In this document: piece by piece, positions 56,193-64,000 of the stretch
How the letters are laid out: every line of letters starts with the position of its first letter
Position numbering within the stretch: the first letter of the stretch is position 1
Assembly (NCBI GenBank): GCA_937907455.1
Contig: CALESQ010000019.1
Coordinates: 1-64,000 of the forward strand
DNA length: 64,000 nt
DNA from: an uncultured Caldilineales bacterium
Lineage (GTDB): Bacteria > Chloroflexota > Anaerolineae > JAAEKA01
Reading direction: 5' to 3'
Program-made: the position numbers and the translations under genes
Notes under the pieces: generated by a model
The model's input: only the letters and a program-made list of their open reading frames with translations
Databases searched by the model: none
What the model was told of the DNA's origin: nothing

Positions 56193-57768
56193 GGGTGGGG
56201 GCTGCTGCGGCAGCGGGTACAATGCGATACAGGCTTGCGGCCTGGTGACTGGTGGCGGCAGACTGGTCATTGGCGAATGTCGGCAACAGGGCGAAGCCGC
56301 GATCTTGCAGCGCGGCGGCCGCCGCGGCTATGTCATCGCCTGCGGCAAAGGCTACCAGCGCCGGTGCTGGGCTGGATGCTGCGACCGCGGTTGCCAGATC
56401 AGCAGGCGTGGCCCACCAACGCAGTTTCACGGGGGTGCGGTAAAGGTAGAAGCTGTAGTGCCAACCCAGCCGATGTTGGTAGACCACGGTGTCTGCTGGC
56501 TGCTGACGTAGCCAGGCAGCACTTTGTGCTACGCCGCGGTACAGGCCGGCATCGGCCAGCGGCAGGCGGGCTGATGCGCCCATCATGCCATTGACTAGCA
56601 GCGCGGCTCCCAGCAGCACAGGCAGGACGCGCCGGGGCGAGGAGTCGGCTGCGGCCAGCAGCCGCGCTATGGGCAGCGCCAGCAGGGGAACCAGTGGCAG
56701 CGCGTAGCGATCCCACGGGGCCAGGGTGGTGAAGAGATGCAGCAGCAGATAGCCCAGAGCCACGAGCAGCAGGATGGCATCGGTGCGCTGCCAGGCAGGC
56801 CGGGTACGCTGCCGCAGCAGCAGGGCCGCGGCGATCAGCCACACGGGCCAGCCCAAAGCCAGCCCTATCAGCTCTGCCCATTGCCCCAGCCGAGGCCAGA
56901 ACGAGGCATCCAGCGCCCAGTGCAGGCCGCCATAGGTGGCTGCGCTGCGTTGCCAGTAGCTGGGCAGCCATTGCCAGCGCAGGCTGTCCCACCACAACAC
57001 CAGCACAGCCACCAGCAAAAAGCCTTGTAAAGCCTGCCAGCGCTGCCGTGCAGCGCCGGGGCCACTAATCTGAAAATCGCTCGGGTTGGGTTTTGACCGG
57101 GCTTGTTCGTTTTCATCCGCGTTTGTGCGCCCAGCGTATGGATGGCTGCTTTGCCACCAGATCAGGCCGGTCAGGGCGGGCAAAAACAGCACAGCTTGTT
57201 GTTTGGTGGCATAGGCCAGGCCGCAGGCCACACCGGCTAGCCAGTTACGGCGCGCCAGGGCGGCCCACCAGGCCAGCAACAGCCACAGCAACAGCCAGGG
57301 GTCAGTGAACAGGGTGGCTGACAGGCGGACGGCCAGAGGTGACAGCGCCATCAGCGCCAGCGCCAGCGTTGCGGTGCGCGTGTCATGCAGGCGTCGCGCA
57401 ATTAGCCAGAAAAGTATCAGGCTGAGGCTGGAGGCAACTACGGCTGCCAGCCGTCCAGCCAGGGCCAGCCAAGCGGGATCAAAGGGGCCGGTGTGTGGAT
57501 AGCCCAGCAGCCGGAACAGTCCGGCCAACAGGTAGGGCAGCCAGGGGGGCTTGTCTACGGCTACGTGCAGCAGGGCGGGGTCGCTGCCGTCGGCAATGCG
57601 TAAGGCCCAACCCGCGTACAACGCTTCGTCTGGGTGCAGGTCGCTGTGAGCCAACACCAGCAGGCGCGCGCCTATGCCCAGCAGCAGCAGCGCGGGCAAC
57701 ATGCCGGACAGCCAGCGCGGGGCTGCGGTCAGGCGGTGATGCGGATGAAGGACAAGCGCAGAGTCCAC
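56182..57768 (-). CDS. Family 39-type membrane glycosyltransferase (ArnT/PMT-like)
   Basis: A 528-residue protein with about 11 helices. The first extracytoplasmic loop HSDLHPDEALYAGWALRI carries the Asp-Glu catalytic pair of the GT-C fold, followed by AVDKPPWLPYLLAG. Such enzymes move a sugar from a polyprenyl phosphate donor. A hydrophilic insertion (about 204-235) separates two helices. GTG at 57768 is the furthest start; a Met at residue 23 is an alternative. Confidence 0.9.
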   Translation of the reverse strand: MDSALVLHPHHRLTAAPRWLSGMLPALLLLGIGARLLVLAHSDLHPDEALYAGWALRIADGSDPALLHVAVDKPPWLPYLLAGLFRLLGYPHTGPFDPAWLALAGRLAAVVASSLSLILFWLIARRLHDTRTATLALALMALSPLAVRLSATLFTDPWLLLWLLLAWWAALARRNWLAGVACGLAYATKQQAVLFLPALTGLIWWQSSHPYAGRTNADENEQARSKPNPSDFQISGPGAARQRWQALQGFLLVAVLVLWWDSLRWQWLPSYWQRSAATYGGLHWALDASFWPRLGQWAELIGLALGWPVWLIAAALLLRQRTRPAWQRTDAILLLVALGYLLLHLFTTLAPWDRYALPLVPLLALPIARLLAAADSSPRRVLPVLLGAALLVNGMMGASARLPLADAGLYRGVAQSAAWLRQQPADTVVYQHRLGWHYSFYLYRTPVKLRWWATPADLATAVAASSPAPALVAFAAGDDIAAAAAALQDRGFALLPTFANDQSAATSHQAASLYRIVPAAAAAPTHAR

Positions 57769-57777
57769 AGCAGGGGG

Positions 57778-58509
57778 TTAATCCACAAACCGGTAGCGTA
57801 GCAGGGCGCCAACCGCTTCGAAGGCATCTTTCATGCCGATCTTTTTGCCTTCGTCGTATTCGCGGCCTGTGTAGGAAATGGGGACTTCGTAGATGCGATA
57901 GCCGCGTTTCAGCACTTTGGCAGTGATTTCCGGTTCGATCTCGAAACGCTGGGCGCGCAGGGGGATGGTTTTGATCACATCGGCGCGAAAGGCTTTGTAG
58001 CAGGTTTCCACGTCGGACAAAATGGCGTCGTAGAGCAGGTTGGTCATCAGGGTGATGAGCTTGTTGGCAATCATGTGCCAGAAGAGCATGGCCTTGCGCG
58101 GGCCGCCCAGAAAGCGCGAACCGTAGACTACATCGGCGCGGCCTTCGATGATGGGCAGCAGCACGTTGGGCAGGTCACGCGGGTCATATTCCAGGTCGGC
58201 GTCCTGAATCAGCAGCACATCGCCGGTAGCTGAGCGGATGGCGCTGCGCACGGCTGCACCTTTGCCCTGGTTTTGGGCATGGAATACGATAACCAGATCG
58301 CCCTGCTGGGCTTCTTCGCGCAAAATGGCCTGGGACCCATCGCTGGAGCCGTCATCTACCACCACGATTTCTTTTTCGATCTGTAAGGGTGTGGGGGCAT
58401 AGATGGGCTGTGCGGTGGCGAAGGAGAGATCAACGGCGCGCACACGGCGCAACAGCTCGCGCAGGGTGGCGCGTTCGTTGTACACCGGGATCAGAATGGA
58501 AATCTTCAC
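57778..58509 (-). CDS. Family 2 glycosyltransferase (dolichol/polyprenyl-phosphate sugar synthase-like)
   Basis: A 243-residue GT2 enzyme of the DPM1 type: ISILIPVYNERATLRELL, IVVDDGSSDGS, NQGKGAAVRSA, the DxD QDADLEYDP, VVYGSRFLGG and RYRFVD at the end. It should make the polyprenyl-phosphate sugar used by the neighbouring GT39 enzyme; this link is inferred from context. GTG at 58509 sits 6 bases after GGAGG; the longer ATG frame is less likely. Confidence 0.93.
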   Translation of the reverse strand: MKISILIPVYNERATLRELLRRVRAVDLSFATAQPIYAPTPLQIEKEIVVVDDGSSDGSQAILREEAQQGDLVIVFHAQNQGKGAAVRSAIRSATGDVLLIQDADLEYDPRDLPNVLLPIIEGRADVVYGSRFLGGPRKAMLFWHMIANKLITLMTNLLYDAILSDVETCYKAFRADVIKTIPLRAQRFEIEPEITAKVLKRGYRIYEVPISYTGREYDEGKKIGMKDAFEAVGALLRYRFVD

Positions 58510-58576
58510 AAAGCCTCCGATTGGACTGGCAAAACAGAATAGCAGTGCGCCGGCTGGCAAGCCGACGCGCTCAATG

Positions 58577-58605
58577 ATTATAGCCCAGCCCTGTGCAGAT
58601 GGCAA
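58577..58605 (-). promoter_or_regulatory. Promoter of the glycosylation operon
   Basis: On the minus strand TTGCCA (58600-58605), a 17-base spacer and TATAAT (58577-58582), 67 bases before the GT2 start. Confidence 0.7.
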
Positions 58606-58617
58606 AGCGTGCTGATC

Positions 58618-58646
58618 TTGGCGCTGTTTGGTGGATGTGTTAAAAT
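58618..58646 (+). promoter_or_regulatory. Promoter of the 58732 small gene
   Basis: TTGGCG (58618-58623), a 17-base spacer and TAAAAT (58641-58646). It is divergent from the glycosylation operon promoter. Confidence 0.6.
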
Positions 58647-58731
58647 GGCGAGGCTTAATTGTCACCCAGTGACTAAGAATTGCTGGGTTTGTTCATTGGT
58701 TTGCTTTACGAACGAGAAGGAGTGTTGGGTT

Positions 58732-58932
58732 ATGGCCCCACTTGAAAGCTCACCTGGGCCTTCTGCGCCACGACCGCCGGCTGGGTTGAGTTTTGGCGAT
58801 GGATTTCAGTTTGGTTGTGGTTTTTTTGCTGCGGGATTGATTGCCACCATTGTGCTGGCGCTGGTGTTGGCCTTGTTGTCGTTTGTACTGTCTTTGACCG
58901 GCTTCAGCCTGCTGAGCCTGTTGGCCGGTTAG
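58732..58932 (+). CDS. Small single-span membrane protein
   Basis: A 66-residue protein with a Pro/Ser-rich start, LSFGDGFQFGCGFFAAG and one or two hydrophobic stretches (about 27-64). The ATG follows AAGGAG. Promoter and terminator bracket it, which supports expression. No family is recognised. Confidence 0.78.
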   Translation: MAPLESSPGPSAPRPPAGLSFGDGFQFGCGFFAAGLIATIVLALVLALLSFVLSLTGFSLLSLLAG

Positions 58933-58977
58933 CCAGTTCGGGCAATATCAGCTTAGGCGACTTACGTCGTTCTGAAC

Positions 58978-59020
58978 ACAAAAAAGCAGCTCTCGTTTGT
59001 ACGGGTAGCTGCTTTTTTGT
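58978..59020. terminator. Bidirectional terminator
   Basis: ACAAAAAAGCAGCT and AGCTGCTTTTTTGT form a 14-bp stem around a 15-base loop, with T-runs on both strands. It separates the small gene from the converging ANTAR regulator. Confidence 0.88.
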
Positions 59021-59042
59021 TAGGGGCAGAGGCTGGTGCCAC

Positions 59043-59627
59043 TCACTGGGTGGTCATTTGATGGGCCAGGATGATGGCGTCGGCTACTTCGCGCATGGAT
59101 TTGCGGCTGTTCATGCTGATGCGCTGGATGTTGCGGAAGGCTTCCTGCTCGCTCATGCCGCGGTGATCCATCAGGATACCTTTGGCGCGATCTACCACCA
59201 CCCGCGTTTCCAGGCGGTCTTCCAGGCGGGCGGCTTCTTTGGCGATCTCCTGATATTCGTTGAAGCGCGCCAGCACTACTTCGATGGCGGGCAGCAGGTT
59301 GGCTTCATCGAACGGCTTGATGACATAGCCGGAGACGCCGGCCGATGCGGCGCGCTCTACCAGGTCGCGTTGGCTGTAGGCAGACAGCAGCAGCACGGGG
59401 GCGATGCCTTCTTGGGTGAGCAGGCGTGCGGCTTCAATGCCATCCATATCCGGCATGCGGATATCCATAATCAGCAGGTCGGGCTTCAGCTCACGCGCCA
59501 GATGCACAGCGCTGCGGCCATCACCCACGTCGCCCACCACCAGGTAGCCCAGGCTGGTGAGCATCTCGCGCAGGTCTTGACGGATAAGGGCTTCGTCGTC
59601 GGCGATAATAATGCGTTTGCGTTCCAC
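59043..59627 (-). CDS. Response regulator with ANTAR RNA-binding domain
   Basis: A 194-residue protein. The receiver domain (about 1-122) has the acidic pair ADDE, the phosphoacceptor in LLIMDIRMPDMDG (about Asp56) and a K in VIKPFDEANL. The C-terminal ANTAR domain (about 130-190) has ETRVVVDRAKGILMDHRGMSE and NIQRISMNSRKSMREVADAI. ANTAR regulators antiterminate transcription by binding paired RNA hairpins. The GTG start follows AGGAGG. Its partner kinase lies just upstream. Confidence 0.95.
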   Translation of the reverse strand: MERKRIIIADDEALIRQDLREMLTSLGYLVVGDVGDGRSAVHLARELKPDLLIMDIRMPDMDGIEAARLLTQEGIAPVLLLSAYSQRDLVERAASAGVSGYVIKPFDEANLLPAIEVVLARFNEYQEIAKEAARLEDRLETRVVVDRAKGILMDHRGMSEQEAFRNIQRISMNSRKSMREVADAIILAHQMTTQ

Positions 59628-59689
59628 GGCAAAACCTCCTGGAACTTCACAATTTCGGGAAACTACGGAATTTTGTTTCTGACGTAGAC

Positions 59690-59718
59690 AGTATACGCGA
59701 TAGCAACAACAAGGGCAA
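59690..59718 (-). promoter_or_regulatory. Separate promoter of the ANTAR regulator
   Basis: On the minus strand TTGCCC (59713-59718), a 17-base spacer and TATACT (59690-59695), giving a leader of about 55 bases. Confidence 0.6.
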
Positions 59719-59721
59719 ACC

Positions 59722-61200
59722 TTATGCCGCGCCGCGTGTTTCTTTTTTAAAGCTGGCTACCACGCGTGTGCCGGGGGCTGCGCTGGTCATCAGCAACTGA
59801 CCCTTGAGGTCGCCCTCTACCAACGTGCGTACGATCATCAGCCCCAGGCTGTCGGAGGGAACGTCTTCAGCATCGGGCATCAGACCAATGCCATCATCCA
59901 CCACCTCCAACACCACTTGATCGCCTTCATCGGCTAGATTCAGGGTGACACTGCCCTGCGCTCGGTCTTTAAAGGCATGCTCCAGTGCGTTGAGCAGCAG
60001 TTCGTTGGCTACCAGCGCGCAGGCTGTGGCTTGCTGGCTGGGCAGGTAGATGGGCGGCCCCTGCACGCGCAGGGTGATTTGTTTGTCGGGCAGCAGGGCT
60101 GCACGCTGGGTTTGCGTGACGATGCGTTGGCATACGTCGCGGATGTTGATGGCCTGATCGTCGTCGCGCGAGAGAAATTCGTGGATGACTGCTACCGACA
60201 GCACGCGGTTGACGGCTTCACTGAGCAGTTGGCGCGTTTCGGCATTTTCGGCGCGGCGGCTCTGCATGCGCAGGATCGAGGCCACGGTTTGCAGATTGTT
60301 TTTGACGCGGTGATGTACCTCTTTGATCATGGTGGACTTCACCGCCAGCTCGATGGCTTTTTCGCGCTCTTCGGTTTCGTCGTGTACCAGGATCAACACG
60401 CCACGCAGCACGGGTTGCGCGGCGCTGCGCAGCAGCGGCCAGCGCCCGGTTTTGTAAACAAGCAGCGGCAGTGCCTTGCGCTTCCAGTAACGATTGCCCT
60501 CTTTGACTTCGTGTTCCAGACAGGTGCGTGTGGCCATGGCTTGGCGCGCCAGCAGCTCGTCTTTGGTGTGAAGGTCACCCACATGCGTACCGTGCAGGTC
60601 GGTCAGGTAGTTTAGGCGGCGGTAGAGGTTGTTGGCAATGCCGCTGACGTAGCGGATGATCAGGTCTTTGTCTACAAAGACAACGCCATCCCATTCGCCA
60701 AACGGGGTGAGGGGAAGCGCGTCTGCCAGATCGCCGCGCAGCAGCATGGCTTGTAGCCAGTTGATCGCGGTGCGGAAGACCTGATGGCGGCGGCGGTGAC
60801 GCTCCCAGGCTATCAGGTTGGTTTCCACCTGCACCACGGCCAGTATCCGCCCATCTGCGCTGAACACCGGCAATACCTGCTCGACGATTGGCGTGCCCTG
60901 ATCCAGCAGGTTATGGCGGTTTTCGCCGGGGATGCGGCCTCCTGTTAGCCCGGCAGCCAGCATGGGATACTCGACCAGTGGCAGGGTGTGGCCTTGCCAC
61001 GACTGGCGGTAGAGCGAGGCAATGGAGTGCGGCATAGCCTGCGCGATAATCAGGCCCTCATCGCCCTGGCGGATGACGAGTTTCATGTCGGCGCGACTGA
61101 GATCCGCCACGAGTGGCATGCCGTCTTGCACGCGCTGCAAAAGCGCTATTTCGTCCGCGGAAAAGCGGCTATGCCATGCGACAGATTGCGGCGTGTGCAC
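59722..61200 (-). CDS. Sensor histidine kinase (HisKA_2, PdtaS-like)
   Basis: A 492-residue cytoplasmic kinase. An N-terminal GAF-like domain (about 10-150, SRFSADEIALLQRVQDGM), a PAS domain (about 175-270, with GVVFVDKDLIIRYVSGIANN), a HisKA_2 segment with the phosphoacceptor His in EVHHRVKNNLQTVASIL, and an HATPase domain ending in SFKKE. It resembles PdtaS, the partner of the ANTAR regulator PdtaR. I choose GTG at 61200 (AAGGA 9 bases upstream), since the ATG at 61248 lies inside the tRNA-Pro terminator. Confidence 0.92.
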   Translation of the reverse strand: MHTPQSVAWHSRFSADEIALLQRVQDGMPLVADLSRADMKLVIRQGDEGLIIAQAMPHSIASLYRQSWQGHTLPLVEYPMLAAGLTGGRIPGENRHNLLDQGTPIVEQVLPVFSADGRILAVVQVETNLIAWERHRRRHQVFRTAINWLQAMLLRGDLADALPLTPFGEWDGVVFVDKDLIIRYVSGIANNLYRRLNYLTDLHGTHVGDLHTKDELLARQAMATRTCLEHEVKEGNRYWKRKALPLLVYKTGRWPLLRSAAQPVLRGVLILVHDETEEREKAIELAVKSTMIKEVHHRVKNNLQTVASILRMQSRRAENAETRQLLSEAVNRVLSVAVIHEFLSRDDDQAINIRDVCQRIVTQTQRAALLPDKQITLRVQGPPIYLPSQQATACALVANELLLNALEHAFKDRAQGSVTLNLADEGDQVVLEVVDDGIGLMPDAEDVPSDSLGLMIVRTLVEGDLKGQLLMTSAAPGTRVVASFKKETRGAA

Positions 61201-61218
61201 GGGCTGAAATCCTTGCGG

Positions 61219-61253
61219 AAAACAAAAGGCCGACGGCGGTCTTGCCATCGGCC
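61219..61253 (-). terminator. Terminator of the tRNA-Pro transcript
   Basis: On the minus strand GGCCGATGGC and GCCGTCGGCC make a 10-bp stem (one G-T pair) with a 6-base loop, then TTTTGTTTT. It ends 40 bases after tRNA-Pro and just before the kinase start. Confidence 0.85.
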
Positions 61254-61292
61254 CAGGCTTCTACCGAGTCAAGAAGTGACCGGTGTCTATGT

Positions 61293-61367
<75 letters not shown>

Positions 61368-61378
61368 AGACAGCGCAG

Positions 61379-61407
61379 ATTATAACACCTGGGGATGAAA
61401 ACGCCAA
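61379..61407 (-). promoter_or_regulatory. Promoter of tRNA-Pro
   Basis: On the minus strand TTGGCG (61402-61407), a 17-base spacer and TATAAT (61379-61384), 11 bases before the tRNA. Confidence 0.7.
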
Positions 61408-61422
61408 ATGTGCAAGGGTACT

Positions 61423-62352
61423 TCAACCCAGGATACTGCCCACAAAAGTTCGCTGGCCGCGGGCAAAATCGGTGGCGCGGGTGATGCCGCGGCCGGCCAG
61501 TTGCAGCGTTTCCAGCAGCAGCAGGCCCGCGCCGGTTGTCACTGCTACCGCGCCTTCATGCAACAGCACATGGCCGGGCGGCTGCATCGCCGCCGCAGGC
61601 AGGGCCAGAGCGTGCAGGATCTTCAGCGGTTGCCCTTGCCAGGTGGTAGAGGCACCGGGCCACGGGTTGAAGGCGCGCACGGCGCGTGCGATCTCTGGCG
61701 CGGGGCGCGTCCAGTCAATCAGACCTTGTTGTTTTTGCAGCGGGCGACAGAGCGTGGCCAGCGTTTCGTCCTGGGGTTGGGGCGACAGTTCGCCGGTCAA
61801 CCAGCGCGGCAGCGTTTCCACCAGCAAGGCTGCGCCCAGCTCGGCCAGCCGTGTCGCCAGCGAGCCGCCGGTATCTTCTGGTTCGACGCGCAATGCAGCC
61901 TGAGCCAGCAGGGGGCCGGTGTCCATGCCGGCGTTCATTTGCATGATGGTGCAGCCGGTAACCTCGTCACCGGCGAGGAGCGCGGCCTGCACCGGTGCTG
62001 CGCCGCGCCAGCGTGGCAGCAGCGATGCGTGAACGTTGATGCAGCCGTAGCGCGGCAAAGCTAATACCGGTTCACGCAGAATTTGGCCGTAGGCGGTTAC
62101 CACGATCAGCTCCGGTTGAAGCTCTGCCAGGGCTGCGGTAGCTTCTGCTGTGCGCAAACGTTCTGGCTGGAGCAAGGTCAGCCCCTGTTGCGCGGCATAC
62201 TGTTTTACCGGCGTGGTGTCCAGCTTGCGCCCGCGGCCTGCGGGGCGATCAGGTTGGGTTATCACGCCTGCCACAGGATACCCCGCGCGTAGCAGCGCGG
62301 CCAGGCTGGGCACAGCAAAATCAGGCGTTCCCATGAAAACAATTCGTGTCAT
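61423..62352 (-). CDS. fmt: Methionyl-tRNA formyltransferase
   Basis: A 309-residue enzyme that formylates initiator Met-tRNA using 10-formyl-tetrahydrofolate. The opening RIVFMGTPDFAVPSLAALL, TQPDRPAGRGRKL, the catalytic CINVHASLLPRWRGAAPVQ with TGCTIMQMNAGMDTGPLL and a C-terminal OB-like domain are all present. The ATG at 62352 is the family start; the 92 upstream residues are non-homologous. Confidence 0.97.
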   Translation of the reverse strand: MTRIVFMGTPDFAVPSLAALLRAGYPVAGVITQPDRPAGRGRKLDTTPVKQYAAQQGLTLLQPERLRTAEATAALAELQPELIVVTAYGQILREPVLALPRYGCINVHASLLPRWRGAAPVQAALLAGDEVTGCTIMQMNAGMDTGPLLAQAALRVEPEDTGGSLATRLAELGAALLVETLPRWLTGELSPQPQDETLATLCRPLQKQQGLIDWTRPAPEIARAVRAFNPWPGASTTWQGQPLKILHALALPAAAMQPPGHVLLHEGAVAVTTGAGLLLLETLQLAGRGITRATDFARGQRTFVGSILG

Positions 62353-62486
62353 ATAGCACCTCAGGCGGTTATGATACAACCAATCAGCCGCCGTTGCAAC
62401 CTTTGGACGTTTCAGGCGTAAAGCAGCATAGAAAACCGCAGTCAACCGATTTGTGCGGTCAATGGAACCATCTCGGAGGTTTACGA

Positions 62487-63254
62487 ATGGATGAGCAGAA
62501 ACCCACTCGTCGGCGCAAGAAGAGTGCAGACGAGCAGATTGAAGAAAGCATTGCAGCGCTGGATCAAACGATTGAAAGCGGCGCCAACGCAGCAGCCGCT
62601 GCGCTGAAAGAGACAGAAGCCACGGCAAAGCAGGCAGCCGAAAATCTGGCTGATACCGTGGACAGCGCAGCCAGCCAGGCGACTGAAGCGCTTGAAAACG
62701 CCGCCGGTGCGGTTGCTGATCAGGCAGATGACGCCGCGAACCTGATTGAACTGTCTGTTGAAAAGCCCGCGGCTAGCGTTGAGAGTGAAGACACTGTGCT
62801 GCCTGAGCCGCTTTTCCCCTTGCCGCACAGCAGTGGTGAGCCCAGGAAGGGGCTGGGCGAGATGCTGGCCGATGACACAATAATTGATCCGCAAGCCAGC
62901 AGCGATGATCGCATAATGGCTGCGCTGGCCTATGCCAGTCAATTAGTGTTGCCGTTGGGCTTTATCTTCCCCGCCATCTTGCTGGCTGCCGAAACCAGCA
63001 AAAGCCGTCCCTTCCTGCGCTATCATGCCGTGCAATCGCTGGCAGTAGGCACCATTGTCTGGGGCGTGGGCATGTTGTACGGGATGATGTGGGCCACGGT
63101 GGGTGGTTTGCTGGCACTATGTCTGTGCTGTGTGCTGCCGTTGGGCATTGCCCTGTGGCTGCTGCCGCTGTACTATGCTATGTTGGCCTACAACGGCAAG
63201 CGCTTCCGCATCGGCGGCCTTACCCAGTTCCTGGAGGATCAGAAGTGGCTTTAA
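62487..63254 (+). CDS. DUF4870/Tic20-like membrane protein with helical Ala-rich N-terminus
   Basis: A 255-residue protein. The N-terminal half (about 15-100) is an Ala/Glu-rich amphipathic helix of 11-residue character (DQTIESGANAAAAALKETEA and similar), like apolipoprotein or LEA helices. A spacer leads to a C-terminal DUF4870 membrane domain of three helices (about 150-240) with RPFLRYHAVQSLAVG and YNGKRFRIGG. GGAGGT precedes the ATG. Function unknown. Confidence 0.88.
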   Translation: MDEQKPTRRRKKSADEQIEESIAALDQTIESGANAAAAALKETEATAKQAAENLADTVDSAASQATEALENAAGAVADQADDAANLIELSVEKPAASVESEDTVLPEPLFPLPHSSGEPRKGLGEMLADDTIIDPQASSDDRIMAALAYASQLVLPLGFIFPAILLAAETSKSRPFLRYHAVQSLAVGTIVWGVGMLYGMMWATVGGLLALCLCCVLPLGIALWLLPLYYAMLAYNGKRFRIGGLTQFLEDQKWL

Positions 63255-63263
63255 GGGGCACAC

Positions 63264-63434
63264 ACATAGATACGTAGATACGCAGACACGCAGACACGCA
63301 GACACGCAGACACATAGACACGTAGATAGGTAGATAAGTAGACACGTACCAGCTTTGCTGTGTACGTGTCTACTTTAATTTACTTGTCTACTTGTGTACT
63401 TGTCTACTTGTCTACCTTATTTACTTCTCTACTT
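63264..63434. repeat. Facing octamer arrays with a long central hairpin
   Basis: Ten contiguous octamers (ACATAGAT, ACGTAGAT, ACGCAGAC four times, ACATAGAC, ACGTAGAT, AGGTAGAT, AAGTAGAC) fill 63264-63343. The centre AAGTAGACACGTAC (63336-63349) and GTACGTGTCTACTT (63362-63375) form a perfect 14-bp stem, continued by CAGC/GCTG around TTT. Reverse-oriented octamers (GTCTACTT, GTGTACTT, CTCTACTT) continue to 63434, right up to the ruvB promoter. Confidence 0.92.
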
Positions 63435-63443
63435 TTTTGCTGG

Positions 63444-63449
63444 TATAAT
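63444..63449 (+). promoter_or_regulatory. -10 box of ruvB
   Basis: TATAAT lies 7 bases before the ruvB ATG. A weak TTACTT at 17-base spacing is part of the octamer array. No ribosome site is present, consistent with a leaderless mRNA. Confidence 0.55.
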
Positions 63450-63456
63450 TTGCTGC

Positions 63457-64000
63457 ATGGAAGAGCGTACTGTATCGGCCCGCAAACGACCGGAAGAGCT
63501 GGCGTTGGATGCGGCGCTGCGCCCCAAACAACTGACTGAGATGATTGGGCAGGATCGTCTGCGCGATAATCTTGATATTTTGCTGCGCGCAGCCAAGCAG
63601 CGCAACGAAACGTTGGATCATGTGCTGCTGTATGGCCCCCCCGGTCTGGGCAAGACCACGTTGGCGCATGTATTGGCTAACGAGATGGGGGTAGCTATGA
63701 AGACCACTGCCGGCCCGGCTATTGAGCGCGCCGGGGACCTGGCGGCAATCCTCACCAATTTGCACAAGGGTGATATTCTGTTTATAGACGAGGTCCACCG
63801 CCTGGGTCGTGCGGTGGAGGAGATTCTTTATCCGGCGATGGAGGACTTTGCGCTGGATATTGTGATCGGCAAGGGGCCGAGTGCGCGTTCTATCCGCTTG
63901 AAATTGCCGCGCTTCACTGTGATCGGCGCCACCACGCGGCTGGCATTGCTCACTGCACCGCTGCGCTCGCGCTTCGGTGCTATCTATCGCTTCGATTTTT
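63457..64000 (+). CDS. ruvB: Holliday junction branch migration ATPase RuvB (5' part)
   Basis: The first 181 residues of RuvB; the gene runs off the window edge. RPKQLTEMIGQDRLRDNL, Walker A YGPPGLGKTTLAHVLA (about 59-68), TTAGPAIERAGDLAAIL, Walker B ILFIDEVHRL and the sensor/R-finger region ATTRLALLTAPLRSRFG are intact. RuvB drives branch migration of Holliday junctions with RuvA. ruvA and ruvC are not upstream here. Confidence 0.97.
   Translation, partial: MEERTVSARKRPEELALDAALRPKQLTEMIGQDRLRDNLDILLRAAKQRNETLDHVLLYGPPGLGKTTLAHVLANEMGVAMKTTAGPAIERAGDLAAILTNLHKGDILFIDEVHRLGRAVEEILYPAMEDFALDIVIGKGPSARSIRLKLPRFTVIGATTRLALLTAPLRSRFGAIYRFDF

Noticed and set aside
61201..61248. ATG start at 61248 for the histidine kinase
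   Set aside because: The codons would lie within the intrinsic terminator of the upstream tRNA-Pro transcript; GTG at 61200 has a ribosome site and fits the family start.

Overview
The window looks like ordinary chromosomal DNA of a GC-rich bacterium, most probably a member of Chloroflexota (Anaerolineae/Caldilineae-like). This is inferred from the gene mix: YfhO and family-39 type membrane glycosyltransferases, a DUF2207/SPFH cassette, an ANTAR two-component pair, SsnA, aconitase X, and a ResA-CcmF-CcmH cytochrome c cluster. No rRNA or marker phylogeny is available here to prove it. There is no prophage, no complete insertion sequence and no CRISPR array. Genes are dense, often overlap by ATGA, and several start with GTG or TTG.

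Layout. 0-8.4 kb (minus strand): yggS, pgeF, ssnA, a CDGSH iron-sulfur protein, a solo corrinoid protein coupled to gnd, an epimerase and yifB. 8.4-8.9 kb: a broken fragment of a membrane glycosyltransferase. 8.9-15.4 kb (minus): aconitase X large subunit, prmA, dnaJ, coaE, two small membrane proteins and an ABC-F ATPase. 15.7-18.1 kb (plus): a membrane protein, a DegV protein, gpmA and a perfect palindromic terminator. 18.2-22.5 kb (minus): a four-gene membrane cassette (DUF2207, winged-helix/zinc-ribbon, coiled coil, SPFH-SHOCT). 22.7-29.6 kb (plus): GT2, a flippase-like protein, HD, DCC, a membrane protein, an M61 peptidase and a GH13 enzyme. 29.6-32.1 kb: a TMEM175-like channel and an acyl-CoA dehydrogenase, divergently transcribed, each with a strongly folded 5' leader. 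32.2-36.4 kb: a degenerate DNA-methylase-like protein, an epimerase and a LysM L,D-transpeptidase. 36.6-40.7 kb: a cytochrome c maturation cluster interrupted by a palindromic repeat array. 40.75-41.1 kb: a three-tRNA operon. 41.4-48.0 kb (plus): SCP2, Fe-ADH, patatin, DedA, CBS-ACT, a metallo-beta-lactamase-fold protein, a TPR lipoprotein and an M16 peptidase. 48.2-58.5 kb (minus, except one small gene): a TgpA-like transglutaminase, FmdB, CBS, rhodanese, AmaP-like, YfhO, GT39 and GT2. 59.0-62.4 kb (minus): an ANTAR regulator with its histidine kinase, tRNA-Pro and fmt. 62.5-64 kb (plus): a Tic20/DUF4870-type protein and the start of ruvB.

The most unusual signal is non-coding. At several places between genes there are arrays of degenerate 7- or 8-base words. 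Neighbouring units resemble one another, the word differs between arrays, and in three places the arrays face each other and form hairpins. They abut promoters (ruvB, the 34.6 kb epimerase) and one has replaced the 3' end of yggS. Other items to follow up are a 43-bp palindromic repeat nested in a 157-bp duplication inside the ccm cluster, a four-hairpin leader ahead of the TMEM175-like channel, a nested stem in the acyl-CoA dehydrogenase leader, and several -10 boxes sitting only 6-9 bases before a start codon, which suggests leaderless mRNAs.
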